Part shown: piece after piece, positions 46,497 to 55,611 of the stretch
How the letters are laid out: each line of letters begins with the position of its first letter
Position numbering within the stretch: the first letter of the stretch is position 1
Assembly (NCBI GenBank): GCA_964631235.1
Contig: CAZVZX010000014.1
Coordinates: 1 to 64,000, forward strand
Origin: JARKPK01 sp964631235
GTDB taxonomy: Bacteria > Planctomycetota > Planctomycetia > Pirellulales > Thermoguttaceae
Direction of reading: 5' to 3'
DNA: 64,000 nucleotides
Program-made: the position numbers and the translations under genes
The notes under the pieces: generated by a model
The model's database searches: none
The model's input: only the letters and a program-made list of their open reading frames with translations
What the model was told of the DNA's origin: nothing

Positions 46497-48701
46497 GTGT
46501 TGAGCCGGCGTTTGTTCGTGCGCGGTTTCGCGTTGCTTGCCGCATGCGTTTTGATCGGCGGTCGCGTTTGGGCCGGTCCGCCCGAAGTGCCGAAGTCGCT
46601 GGAGGATTTGCGCGCGTTAGAGAATCGCGTCCGCGCGGTGGTAGAGAAGGTGACTGCGGCAACGGTCGGCGTCCGCGTCGGCAGCAACAGCGGCAGCGGT
46701 GTGATCGTCAGCGAAGACGGATTAGTGCTGACCGCCGGTCATGTGGTGGGCAAGCCCGGGCAAGAGGTGGTCTTCCTGTTTGCCGATGGGAAGACCGCCA
46801 AGGGAAAGACCCTGGGGCTTTACGGCAACGCCGATGCGGGGATGATGCGCATTACCGACCCCGGCAAGTGGCCGTATCTGCCGCGCGGCCAATCGCGCGC
46901 ATTGCATGTGGGCGCGTGGTGTTTGGCGTTGGGACACCCATTAGGCTTTATGAAGGATCGCCCACCGGTGGTCCGCTTGGGCCGGATTCTTCGGCTGAGC
47001 GATAGCGTCATTCAAACCGACTGCGCGTTGGTCGGTGGCGATTCGGGCGGCCCGCTGTTTGATTTGGAGGGCCGAATTATCGGCATTCACAGCCGCATCG
47101 GCATGGCGATGGACATCAACATCCACGTGCCGATCGACGTGTTCGTGGACAATTGGGAACGATTGCTCAAGGGCGAGCAATGGCAGGATACGGTGCCGGC
47201 GCGCGAGTGCGACGAGATCAAGTCGCTGTTTGCGGGATTGGTTGCCGAGGCGCGGCGATCGACGGTCCGCGTGCGTTGCGACGGACAAGATAAGGCCCTG
47301 GGAACGATTGTCGGGCCGGACGGCTGGATTGTTACGAAGGCCAGCGAAGTCTCAGGAAAGATCGTGTGCCGCTTGGCCGACGGTCGCGAATTGGAGGCGA
47401 AGGTGATCGGCGTGTCGCAGGCCTTCGATTTGGCCATGCTGAAGATCGATGCCGTCGATTTGCCCAGCGTGCAATGGAGCAAGCAAGTGCCTCAGGTGGG
47501 CCAGTGGCTGGCGGCCGCGGGCATGGCGGACGATCCGGTTTCCGTCGGGGTGGTGAGCGTCCCCCCGCGTCGGATTCCGCCGAGCAGCGGAGTGCTTGGG
47601 ATATCGCTGAAGACCGACGCCAGTGGACCGCCCCAGATCGAAAAGGTCTTTCCCAACTCTCCGGCGGAGAAGGCGGGATTGAAAGAGAACGACCTTGTGA
47701 CGCACATCGACGGCAAGCCGCTATCCAGTGCCGCCGAGTTGATCGAGGCCGTGCGGTCGCGCCGCCTGGGCGATAACGTTCGGTTGAACGTGCGTCGCGG
47801 CGATCAGGTGTTGGCTGTTCCGGTCAAGTTGGGCCAAATCGAGACTCCCGGAACGCAGCGGCGCGACGTTCAGAATCGAAGCGGCGTCGGCATCAGCCGG
47901 CGGAACGACGACTTTCCCGTCGTGCTGCAATACGACATTGTGATGCGTCCGATCGATTGCGGCGGACCGGTCGTTGATCTGAGCGGAAAGGTCGTGGCGA
48001 TCAACATTGCCCGCGGCGGCCGAACCGAAACCTACGGCATTCCGACCTCCGTGTTGCTCGAACAGATGTACGACCTGATGTCGGGGCGTCTGAATCCTGA
48101 CAAGCTGGCTGCCGCGAAGGCTGCCGCCGAGAAGGCCGCCCTGGAAAAAGCGGAAAAGGAAAAACAGGCATTGGAAAAACGATTGGCGGAAGAGAAGGCT
48201 GCCCGTGAAAAGGCGGAACAAGAAAAGGCAGCAAAGGAAAAGGCCGAACGAGAGAAAGCGGAGAAGGAAAAGGCGGAAAAGGAAAAGGCCGAAAAAGAGA
48301 AAGCCGAGAAAGAACGGGCGGAGAGGGAGAAGGCCGAAAAGGAAAAGGCCGATCGCGAAAAGGCCGAGAGGGAGAAAGCGGAGAAGGAAAAACAGATGGC
48401 CGAACAGGCCCAGCGCGAAGCGGCCGAGAAGGCTGCCCGCGAAAAGGCGGAGCAAGAAAAGAAGGTCGAGGAGAAGCGCTTGGCCGAGGAGAAGGCGGCT
48501 CGCGAAAACGCAGAGAAGGAGAAGGCGGAGAAGGAAAAAGCGGAGAAGGAGAAGGCGGAGAAGGAGAAGGCGGAGAAGGAACGGGCTGAAAAGGCCGAGA
48601 AGGAAAAAGCCGAGAAGGAAAAAGCCGACCGCGAAAAAGCGGAGAAGGAGAAAGCCGAGAAGGAGAAGCCGTCGGGCGAGCAGCCGCCGCCGGAGAAGCA
48701 A
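46497..48701 (+). CDS. Trypsin-PDZ-pseudotrypsin protein with Ala/Glu/Lys tail (3' end in gap)
   Basis: Exported serine protease, 735 residues visible before the assembly gap. It starts at GTG 46497 behind GGGAGA, with a signal peptide (LFVRGFALLAACVLIGG). Domain 1 (about 40-225) is a DegP-like trypsin fold with the triad H82 (LTAGHVVG), D113 (NADAGMM) and S183 (GGDSGGPL). Domain 2 (from about 245) keeps D311 (AFDLAMLKID), but the catalytic His is replaced by Ser (KASEV, about 283). A PDZ domain (about 364-446, SPAEKAGLKENDLVTHIDGK) comes before the serine loop, which reads RPIDCGGPVV with Cys (about 488). After about 537 the chain is a long (A/E/K)n coiled-coil-like tail, ending EQPPPEKQ at the gap. 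The stop codon is missing. Confidence 0.85.
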
Positions 48702-48711
48702 NNNNNNNNNN
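48702..48711. other. Assembly gap (10 N)
   Basis: Ten N characters interrupt the sequence at the end of the low-complexity Ala/Glu/Lys-coding tail. A fixed run of ten usually marks a scaffold join of unknown size, not a true 10-base gap. On one side the protease gene is unfinished; on the other a leftward gene start runs into it. Confidence 0.97.
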
Positions 48712-48782
48712 CGGCCTTCGTCGGTGCCGGGGACGTCGGCAGCGATCCAAACGGGCATGCCGTCGCCGCCGCTGTTGACCAT
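48712..48782 (-). CDS. N-terminal fragment of a leftward gene cut by the gap
   Basis: On the minus strand, ATG 48782 is preceded by GAGGGAGAG at about 8 bases, and the following 23 codons (MVNSGGDGMPVWIAADVP...) run into the gap. The strong ribosome site and sensible start suggest a real gene, convergent with the protease gene, of which only the first residues are visible. Function is not recognisable. It could be spurious, but no other use of this stretch is evident. Confidence 0.5.
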
Positions 48783-48936
48783 TCGTTAAACTCTCCCTCA
48801 ATTGGCTTGAAGAAATGGCGATTGATGCTCGAAGAACGATCGCCAAGATGTGACCTCTCACCCGAGAGTCGTCTTCCCGTCATTAGACCGCGGGACGCGT
48901 CTTCCAACAGGTCTTACGTAGCAGTCACGGAATGGC

Positions 48937-50124
48937 ATGACGATGGCCCGCGTTGTTCTCAAGCCTCGGAAGGCGAAGCCGTTTTTCGGGCGGCATCCTT
49001 GGGTTCTTTCGACGGCGGTGGCCCGAGTGGACGGAGCGGTGCTCGATGGCGACGTTGCCGACTTGGTCACTCACGAGGGCAACTTCGTCGCGCGGGGACT
49101 GTATAACAGCCGCAGCCGCATCCGCATGAGGCTTTTCACCTGGGATCGCGGCGAAGAACTGGACGACCTCTTTTGGCGAACTCGTCTGGAACGGGCCGTT
49201 GCGCTGCGCCGTCTGCTTGGGTACGATTCGGCCGGCGGCGCCGCGAGAATCGTTTTCAGCGAAGGCGACGGGCTGAGCGGCTTGATCGTCGATCGCTACG
49301 GTTCGTATGTGGTCGTGCAACCGACTTCGTTGGGCATGGGGCTGCGGCTGCCGATACTCGTGCCCGCCTTGGTGCAGTTGCTCGCGCCGAAAGGGGTGGT
49401 GGTGCGGTGCGACGAGGGCATGGCTCGGGCCGAAGGAATCGAGTTGGCCGAAGGGCCCTATTGGGGGACGGTGCCTGAGGAACCGGTTGAAATCGAGGAG
49501 TACGGACTGCGGTTTGCCGTCGATTTGATGTCGGGGCACAAGACGGGCTTCTATCTCGATCAGCGCGAGAATCGCCGCCGGGCGGCGCCATTCTTGGCCG
49601 GACGCCGCGTGCTCGACATGTTCTGCTACACCGGCGGCTTCAGCGTGCATGCGGCCGCCGGCGGGGCGCGCGAGGTGCTGGGCATCGATTCGAGCCGCAA
49701 GGCGGTGGAGTTGGCCGAGGCGAATGCGGCGCGCAATGGGCTGCGGCATGTGACATTCGCGTGCGGATCGTGCTTCGAGACGATGGAGGCGATGCGCGAT
49801 CGTGGGGAAACGTTCGAAGGCGTCGTCCTCGATCCGCCGAAGTTCGCCCGCGGCGGACGCACGCTCGACGAGGCGCTCCGCGCTTATCACTATCTCAATC
49901 GGTTAGGAGTGGAACTGCTCGCGCCGGGCGGCATTCTCGTTACGTGCAGTTGTTCGGGGCACGTAACGCGGCACGACTTTCAGCAAATGCTCTTGGGCGT
50001 GGCGCAACAGACGCGGCGCGAAATTCAGATTCTCGAACAGCACGGCGCCGCGCCCGATCATCCCACCGCGGCCACCTGCGCAGAGAGCGAGTATCTGAAG
50101 TGTTTCATTTGCCGGGTGTGGTGA
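48937..50124 (+). CDS. RlmI-like class I rRNA methyltransferase
   Basis: The 395-residue SAM-dependent methyltransferase of the RlmI/YccW family methylates 23S rRNA cytosine in known members. The N-terminal PUA-like domain begins VVLKPRKAKPFFGRHPWVLS. A middle domain has EGDGLSGLIVDRYG. The catalytic part has SGHKTGFYLDQRENR, VLDMFCYTGGFSVHAAAGG and LDPPKFARGGR, and the nucleophile-region VTCSCSGHV near the C-terminus. ATG 48943 two codons later is an alternative start. It lies to the right of the gap with its own promoter region. Confidence 0.93.
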   Translation: MTMARVVLKPRKAKPFFGRHPWVLSTAVARVDGAVLDGDVADLVTHEGNFVARGLYNSRSRIRMRLFTWDRGEELDDLFWRTRLERAVALRRLLGYDSAGGAARIVFSEGDGLSGLIVDRYGSYVVVQPTSLGMGLRLPILVPALVQLLAPKGVVVRCDEGMARAEGIELAEGPYWGTVPEEPVEIEEYGLRFAVDLMSGHKTGFYLDQRENRRRAAPFLAGRRVLDMFCYTGGFSVHAAAGGAREVLGIDSSRKAVELAEANAARNGLRHVTFACGSCFETMEAMRDRGETFEGVVLDPPKFARGGRTLDEALRAYHYLNRLGVELLAPGGILVTCSCSGHVTRHDFQQMLLGVAQQTRREIQILEQHGAAPDHPTAATCAESEYLKCFICRVW

Positions 50125-50227
50125 TGGCCGAAATGCCGGCGCGCCGGGTGTGTTGACATCGCGCGGCGGCGACTCGGCCTTCTTGTTGCGATCAACCGTG
50201 GCGGCGCTTCGGGCTTCGCCGCGCCGC

Positions 50228-51751
50228 TCATGCCAGGTTCCCTTCGAACGTCAGCCGATACATGCGGGCGAACGCGCGGAAACGGCGGGCGTCGCCGACG
50301 TTGCCGCAAAACATGATCGGATGGGTGCCGCTGTACATCTCGCAGACGTCGGGCAGGTTGTCCATCTCGACGAGCACCCGCGTGGCGCAACCGCCGGTCG
50401 GGGGCGAGGCAGGCGACTCGATCACGCGTCCCGTTCGGCACACGAGCGTGTTCTTGTCGGTCAGGTACTTGGCCACCAGTACGGGTTCGCCCGGCGTCCA
50501 TTGCACGTCGAGCGCCGGCGTCTTCGGCAGTTGGTGGAAGAAGGGGCGAATCCAAAAGTTCTGCTCTTTTCCCGCCGGGCCGTGCAGCTTGACCGCGCAG
50601 GTGCAATGCGCGCCGAAGTAGCGGTTCTCGCTGGTGTCGAATTCGGGATTGTGCATGAAGCCGGCCCGTTCCAGCAGCCATCGGCCGAGCATTTGAGTCA
50701 GGGTGCCATCAAGGTGATTCTCGCAGCCGCAGGGCACCAGTTCGCCATTGTTCAGCGCGAAGCTGACGCACGGCTTGCGGTGTTTCAATAGCAGGCAGGT
50801 GATTGTGATCGCGTCGGCCTGGTAGCGGCGCATCATTTCGGCCACGGTGCGATGGGCGCGAATGGCATCGAAGAAATAGGCGTCTTCGACATCGACCACG
50901 CGAGCGGCACGCTGTTTGAAAGCCATCGCTTCGCTTTTGAGTGCATCATCGATGGCGATGGCGTCGAAAATGGCGTTGTACTCGTCGGCCGGTGCGGTGA
51001 TGATTTCGACGCCGAGACGCGGCTCGACCACGGCGGCACCGGCGTTGGGGCCGATCCGCAACAGCCGGCTTTGCTGGAGCATCTTCTTGGCGCGAACGGC
51101 CAGCAATCCCCGCTCGATCTCGTCCCAGTTTTCGATCGAGTGAATGTAGTAGAACCCGTCTTGCTTGCGCAGCTCGGCCGGCGGCAGTTGGTGGTTCGAA
51201 CCAACCGGATGGTAAACGATGGCCGTGGGGGCCGCCTCGGTGGCCAATCGCAGTGTCAGCTTTGACAGCGTATTCCAGAAGTTGACGATCAGCACGGCGT
51301 CGGGCGTCGAGGCACGAGTCTCTTCCAACCAGGCCGCTGCTTTGGCCTCTTGATAAATCGCCTCGGGGGCGAACTCCACCTTGACGCCCAAGCGGTCGGC
51401 GATCTTGCGAATCACCTCGGTGAACTTCTCTTGCTGTTTCTCCGGCTCGAACTGATTGCCCGGCCAAGTGAACCAATGGTGCGGCCGCCATGAATCTTCC
51501 ATTTGGCCGTCGTTGACCACTTGGGCCGGCGGGAAGAGAAACACGACGCGGACGCGGGCGGGCTCTTTTTCGCGGCGGGCAGGCGGCTTGGCCGCATCGT
51601 CGGCAGCGAACACCGACGAAACCAATCCGCCGGCGCCCAGCGCCCCGCCTACAGCCAGGAATGCGCGACGATCGACGCCCTCGCGGTGGACGGACTGTTG
51701 AGACGGGGATGAAGCCAACGACTCAAACCGTGCTTCGCACGACTCGCACAT
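50228..51751 (-). CDS. Tat-exported sugar-isomerase-like protein
   Basis: The 507-residue protein has the N-terminal motif DRRAFLAVGGALGAGGLVSS, a twin-arginine signal with a cysteine pair (CESC) ahead of it. The body resembles the L-fucose/L-arabinose isomerase-like fold: RVVFLFPPAQVVND, PDAVLIVNFWNTLSKL, ADAITITCLLLKHRKPCVSF, and a C-terminal part with GAHCTCAVKLHGP and GGCATRVLVEMDN. Catalytic residues cannot be confirmed. ATG 51751 has GGAGG at about 8 bases and yields the Tat signal; a 68-codon upstream extension is unlikely. An exported isomerase is unusual. Confidence 0.72.
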   Translation of the reverse strand: MCESCEARFESLASSPSQQSVHREGVDRRAFLAVGGALGAGGLVSSVFAADDAAKPPARREKEPARVRVVFLFPPAQVVNDGQMEDSWRPHHWFTWPGNQFEPEKQQEKFTEVIRKIADRLGVKVEFAPEAIYQEAKAAAWLEETRASTPDAVLIVNFWNTLSKLTLRLATEAAPTAIVYHPVGSNHQLPPAELRKQDGFYYIHSIENWDEIERGLLAVRAKKMLQQSRLLRIGPNAGAAVVEPRLGVEIITAPADEYNAIFDAIAIDDALKSEAMAFKQRAARVVDVEDAYFFDAIRAHRTVAEMMRRYQADAITITCLLLKHRKPCVSFALNNGELVPCGCENHLDGTLTQMLGRWLLERAGFMHNPEFDTSENRYFGAHCTCAVKLHGPAGKEQNFWIRPFFHQLPKTPALDVQWTPGEPVLVAKYLTDKNTLVCRTGRVIESPASPPTGGCATRVLVEMDNLPDVCEMYSGTHPIMFCGNVGDARRFRAFARMYRLTFEGNLA

Positions 51752-52594
51752 GGGTTTTCCTCCGAATCGGGTTGGCCGGGTAGGCGAGGCGGCCTGATGA
51801 TGTACGACCGCGGCGATTGTCGCCCTGCCGCCGGCCATTCGCCCGACGGAATGAACAGTTCGGCAGAACGGCAGGCGGAAAATCGCGTTCAATGGCCGTG
51901 AGTCTGAGGATGTTACGGCTCGATTATGCGAACTTGCGACGAGCATGTCAAACAAAAACGTGCGTGCCTCGCGGGAAATCGAGTCGGCATCGGTTCACGA
52001 CCAACCGATGGAATGATCATCTTCCGCGAGGTTGTCAGGGGCAGCCCGGGGCGGGCGGGTTGGTTTCAGATGTTTCCAACGGTCTCTCGTCTGCGGCGAG
52101 AAACGCACTTGGTTCCCGATTGCTTGCGGTTCGGTGTCATTGGTGCATTCCCGTTTCTGTGGGCCTAAAGTCGCTGGAAGATTGCCAAGGCCGCCATGCT
52201 CAGGTTATGCTGATAGAAAGGCACAAGGGCGGTTGGTGCCGCCCGCTTTTTGCAGCGCGTCGGCGGTGCAGGTCTGTTCTTTTCGGCAATCGGTCGGTTC
52301 GACCAATACTTCCATCGGGGCAAGGTGCCGCATCGGCATCGATGCTCAAAAAGCGCATCGGGCGGGCGCATGCCGGACCTCAACGCCGTCGCCGAGTGGC
52401 TTTTCGCGAAACGAATCGATCGTTCGTTTCGGGGGCGCTTCGTCAGAGTCGCAATCGTCTGAAAGGGGAGTGCTGTTCGGGTTCGCGCGTCGCGGGCGGG
52501 CGCACGGGCGGAGAAGTCGATCTTTGTTCGATTGGTGGTTTGTCGTGGGTTGCGACGCGAGCCGTACCGCAAAGGGGCGCAACAGCGTTGGCCG
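51752..52594. other. Long divergent intergenic region
   Basis: 843 bases between the leftward isomerase-like gene and the rightward kinase gene. It contains a hairpin TCTCG-TCTGCGG-CGAGA (52085-52101) of the kind seen elsewhere, and copy 2 of a 27-base dispersed repeat (52142-52168). No gene is supported. Confidence 0.45.
52142..52168. repeat. Short dispersed repeat, copy 2
   Basis: Matches 11665-11691 at 25 of 27 positions (core ATTCCCGTTTCTGTGGGCC). Here the complementary left arm seen at 11660 is missing, so the shared unit is the sequence itself rather than a terminator hairpin. In both places a shadow frame ends in the residues FPFLWA plus stop. Confidence 0.6.
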
Positions 52595-55546
52595 ATGAGC
52601 GAGAGACGAGAAGACATTCGCGGATCGACGTCGCGCCATCCCGAGCCGCCCTCCGGGTCGGGCGATCGGGTGCTGACGGGCAGCAGCGTCGGCCGCCCCG
52701 GGGGGATGGATCAGCCCACCGTTGTCTCGAAGCGTCCGCCGCTCGGCGCGCCGGGCGTGGTATCCGATTCAGCTTACCGGATACTGCACGGAATGATCGA
52801 GTCGGGCGACCGACTCGGACACTTCGAGTTGCTCGAGTATGTGGGCGGCGGCGGGATGGGCCGCGTCTTCCGCGCGTACGATACCCGCCTGGCGCGCTAC
52901 GTGGCCGTGAAGATCCTGCCGCCGGATCAAGCGACCGATGAAGAAACGCGACTGAGGTTTCAGAACGAAGCGCAATCGGCCGCACGATTGGATCACGAGA
53001 ACATCGCCCGGGTCTTCTACGTCGGCGAAGATCATGGGCTGCAATATATCGTCTTCGAATATATCGAGGGCGAGAACATCCGCGACTTGGTCGATCGCAC
53101 CGGCCCGCTTTCGTTGGCCGATGCGATCAGCTTTACCCTGCAAATCGCCGACGCGCTGGCGCATGCCGCGGAACGGGCCGTCGTTCATCGCGACATCAAG
53201 CCCTCGAACGTGCTGATCACCCGCGAAGGCCATGCCAAGTTGATCGACATGGGACTGGCCCGCCTGCGGCAGGTCGATGCGACCGACGATCTGACGGCTA
53301 GCGGCGTGACGTTGGGCACGTTCGACTACATTTCGCCCGAACAGGCGCGCGACCCGCGCAATGCGGATGTTCGCAGCGACATCTATTCGTTGGGCTGCAC
53401 GCTGTTCTTCATGTTGACGGGCCGGCCGCCTTTTCCGACCGGCACCGTGTTGCAGAAGCTTCTGCAGCATCAGGCGGATCAGCCGCCCGACGTGCGCGAG
53501 TTCCGCTCGGATATTCCGGACGAGTTGGTCCGCATCATGCGAAAGATGTTGGCCAAGGACCCGCGAAGCCGCTATCAATCGCCGCAGCCGCTCGTCGATG
53601 AGCTGCTGCAATTGGCCCAACGGTTGGGCTTGCAGCCGATCGGACCGAACAAGCGAGTGTGGGTGCGGCGGGGCGAGCCGAGTGTCCGTCGCTGGCATCG
53701 ACATCTTCCTTGGGCAGTGCCGGTGGTGTTGCTGGTTGCGTTGGTGGCCGCGTTTCCCTGGTTGACGCCGTTGGTCGATCGTGCCGCGTCGCTGCTGACC
53801 GACATGCAGGGTATTGCGGCGGTGAAGGAAGAAATGCGTTTGCCTCCTGCCGATGAGGGCTTTCGCGCGGAAATGCCGCGGTCGTCAACGCCGCCCGACC
53901 GCGAAGTCAGTCCTCCGGACGTATCTGAGGAAACGCTGCCGGCCGATGACGGGGGGCCGCGCAGCCGCGATGATCGTCCCGAAAGTCGGTCGTCGCCGCC
54001 GGGTGATACAGTTGGAGGCGCCGGCTCGTTGCCGACGGATTCCGCAACGGGGGCTCCCGCCGCGACACGCAATCCGTCCCTCCCGCCGGCATCCAACGGA
54101 GGCAATGGCAATTCGCCACCGCCGGCGACCGGCGAACTGCCGGCCGCACCGACGGGCGAACCGGCACGCACGCTTCCGGGGGCGACCGTGGGCGGAACGC
54201 CGTGGTTTCCGTCAGCCGGTGCCGGGGCGTTCGGTTCGACGCCGGGCGGAACGGGCCACCGCGACTCGCTGATTCCCGCCACGGGGTTGCCGGGCGGCGA
54301 TTTATGGGCTGTGCCGACGACCGAAGGTGTGGGCGAGTTTCGCACTTCGGCCGGCCGCCTCGAACTTGCACCGCCGGCACCCCTCGGACGAAAGCAGCGG
54401 GTGCTTGTCGTAGATGGGGTAGGAGGACGCGACGGCCGCTTTGCCGATTTGGCCCAGGCCTGCGCCGCGGCCGATGAAGGCGATGTGGTGGAATTGGCCT
54501 GCCCGCGTGCCGTTATTGAGTGCCCCCGGACATTGACACAAAGCAGGCTGACGATTCGGGCGGCGGCAGGCTTCCAGCCGGTGGTTGTTCTCGAAGTGCC
54601 GGCGAACGAGGCGAGCCGTTTCGAAGCCGTCGCCTTGGTGACTTTCGGCGGGAAGCTCGCGTTGGTGGATGTGCATCTGCGGATCAGCGCCGGCGCGGTT
54701 CGTCGCAGCGCGGCGGCATTCGCCGTCGCGCCGGAACAGTCTGTTCGGATGGAGCGTTGCGTCGTGTCGGTCGAGGCAGATGGCGAGCCGACTGCGGCCG
54801 AACAGCGCTGGTCGTTGTTCCGGTTTTCCGGTCGAACGCGTTTGGCGCAAACCGATGACGCGCGGCATTGGTTCACGCCGCCGCGAGTCGAGCTGACGAA
54901 CGTTGTCGTGCGAGGCGATGTCCATCTGTTGGCGGCGGACGATGCCGCAGCGGGACGGGTGCTCTGGAACAACGGCATGTTCATCAGCGGCGAATCACTG
55001 CTGGCGATCGAAGAGCGTTCGGCCGGCGACGAAGCAGAGATGGTTGAAGGATTGTCGGTCGAATTGAATCATCTGACGGCATTGGCCGCGGGCGGGCTGT
55101 TGCATTGGAGTCGCCCGGCCGAGCAAGAGGGCCCGCACGCCGTTGAATTGCGGGTGAGCGATTCGGTGGTGGCCGGCAACCGGCTTAGTGCGCTGATCGA
55201 GTGCGTCGGTTTCGCTTCTGCAACCGACGTTCAGCCATCGTTGCGATATCAGGGCGACGGGAATCTGTACGACGGGTTCGATCATTATCTTGCGTTGCGT
55301 CGCAATCCGAGCGATTCGCCCAAATGGTTGAGCTTCGACGAATGGGCGGCCCTGTGGGGGCCGCAGCGCGAACGATCAACGGCAGCGGCCGTGCCGTGGC
55401 GTTCGCGGCCCGACCCGGCGCGGCCGGCGTGGCAAATGAATCCCGCGGAACTCTCGCTCGATCTTCCCAGCGACGACATGGCGACGATGGACGGTCGGCC
55501 GTTGGGCGCCGACATCGCAGCGCTGCCCGAGGTCCGTTCGAATTGA
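52595..55546 (+). CDS. Membrane Ser/Thr protein kinase with beta-helix-like C-terminus
   Basis: The 983-residue PknB-type eukaryotic-like kinase has an intrinsically disordered N-terminus (1-70). The kinase domain follows: glycine loop GGGGMGRVF (84-92), K106 in VAVKIL, E125, HRDIKPSN (198-205), DMGLA (218; Met in place of Phe of DFG) and GTFDYISPEQ. One membrane segment is at about 371-393 (LPWAVPVVLLVALVAAFPWL). A Pro/Gly/Ser-rich linker of about 200 residues leads to an outside domain (about 610-983). There ADEGDVVELACPRAVIEC and later repeats (VELTNVVVRGDVHLLAADD) resemble a parallel beta-helix. All catalytic residues are present, so it should be active. The long Pro/Gly linker and the beta-helix suggest sensing of an envelope polymer. 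Confidence 0.9.
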   Translation: MSERREDIRGSTSRHPEPPSGSGDRVLTGSSVGRPGGMDQPTVVSKRPPLGAPGVVSDSAYRILHGMIESGDRLGHFELLEYVGGGGMGRVFRAYDTRLARYVAVKILPPDQATDEETRLRFQNEAQSAARLDHENIARVFYVGEDHGLQYIVFEYIEGENIRDLVDRTGPLSLADAISFTLQIADALAHAAERAVVHRDIKPSNVLITREGHAKLIDMGLARLRQVDATDDLTASGVTLGTFDYISPEQARDPRNADVRSDIYSLGCTLFFMLTGRPPFPTGTVLQKLLQHQADQPPDVREFRSDIPDELVRIMRKMLAKDPRSRYQSPQPLVDELLQLAQRLGLQPIGPNKRVWVRRGEPSVRRWHRHLPWAVPVVLLVALVAAFPWLTPLVDRAASLLTDMQGIAAVKEEMRLPPADEGFRAEMPRSSTPPDREVSPPDVSEETLPADDGGPRSRDDRPESRSSPPGDTVGGAGSLPTDSATGAPAATRNPSLPPASNGGNGNSPPPATGELPAAPTGEPARTLPGATVGGTPWFPSAGAGAFGSTPGGTGHRDSLIPATGLPGGDLWAVPTTEGVGEFRTSAGRLELAPPAPLGRKQRVLVVDGVGGRDGRFADLAQACAAADEGDVVELACPRAVIECPRTLTQSRLTIRAAAGFQPVVVLEVPANEASRFEAVALVTFGGKLALVDVHLRISAGAVRRSAAAFAVAPEQSVRMERCVVSVEADGEPTAAEQRWSLFRFSGRTRLAQTDDARHWFTPPRVELTNVVVRGDVHLLAADDAAAGRVLWNNGMFISGESLLAIEERSAGDEAEMVEGLSVELNHLTALAAGGLLHWSRPAEQEGPHAVELRVSDSVVAGNRLSALIECVGFASATDVQPSLRYQGDGNLYDGFDHYLALRRNPSDSPKWLSFDEWAALWGPQRERSTAAAVPWRSRPDPARPAWQMNPAELSLDLPSDDMATMDGRPLGADIAALPEVRSN

Positions 55547-55611
55547 ACGGCATGAGCCGGCGAGTGCCGCTTGCTTCGATTGTTCGCCGCTGTTTCTTCC
55601 GCAGGCTCCGT

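Noticed and set aside
47721..48907. Long minus-strand frames across the Ala/Glu/Lys repeat and the gap (Leu- or Phe/Ser-rich products)
   Set aside because: They are the antisense of a low-complexity coding repeat and are read through N characters. Only the short part to the right of the gap has a plausible start.
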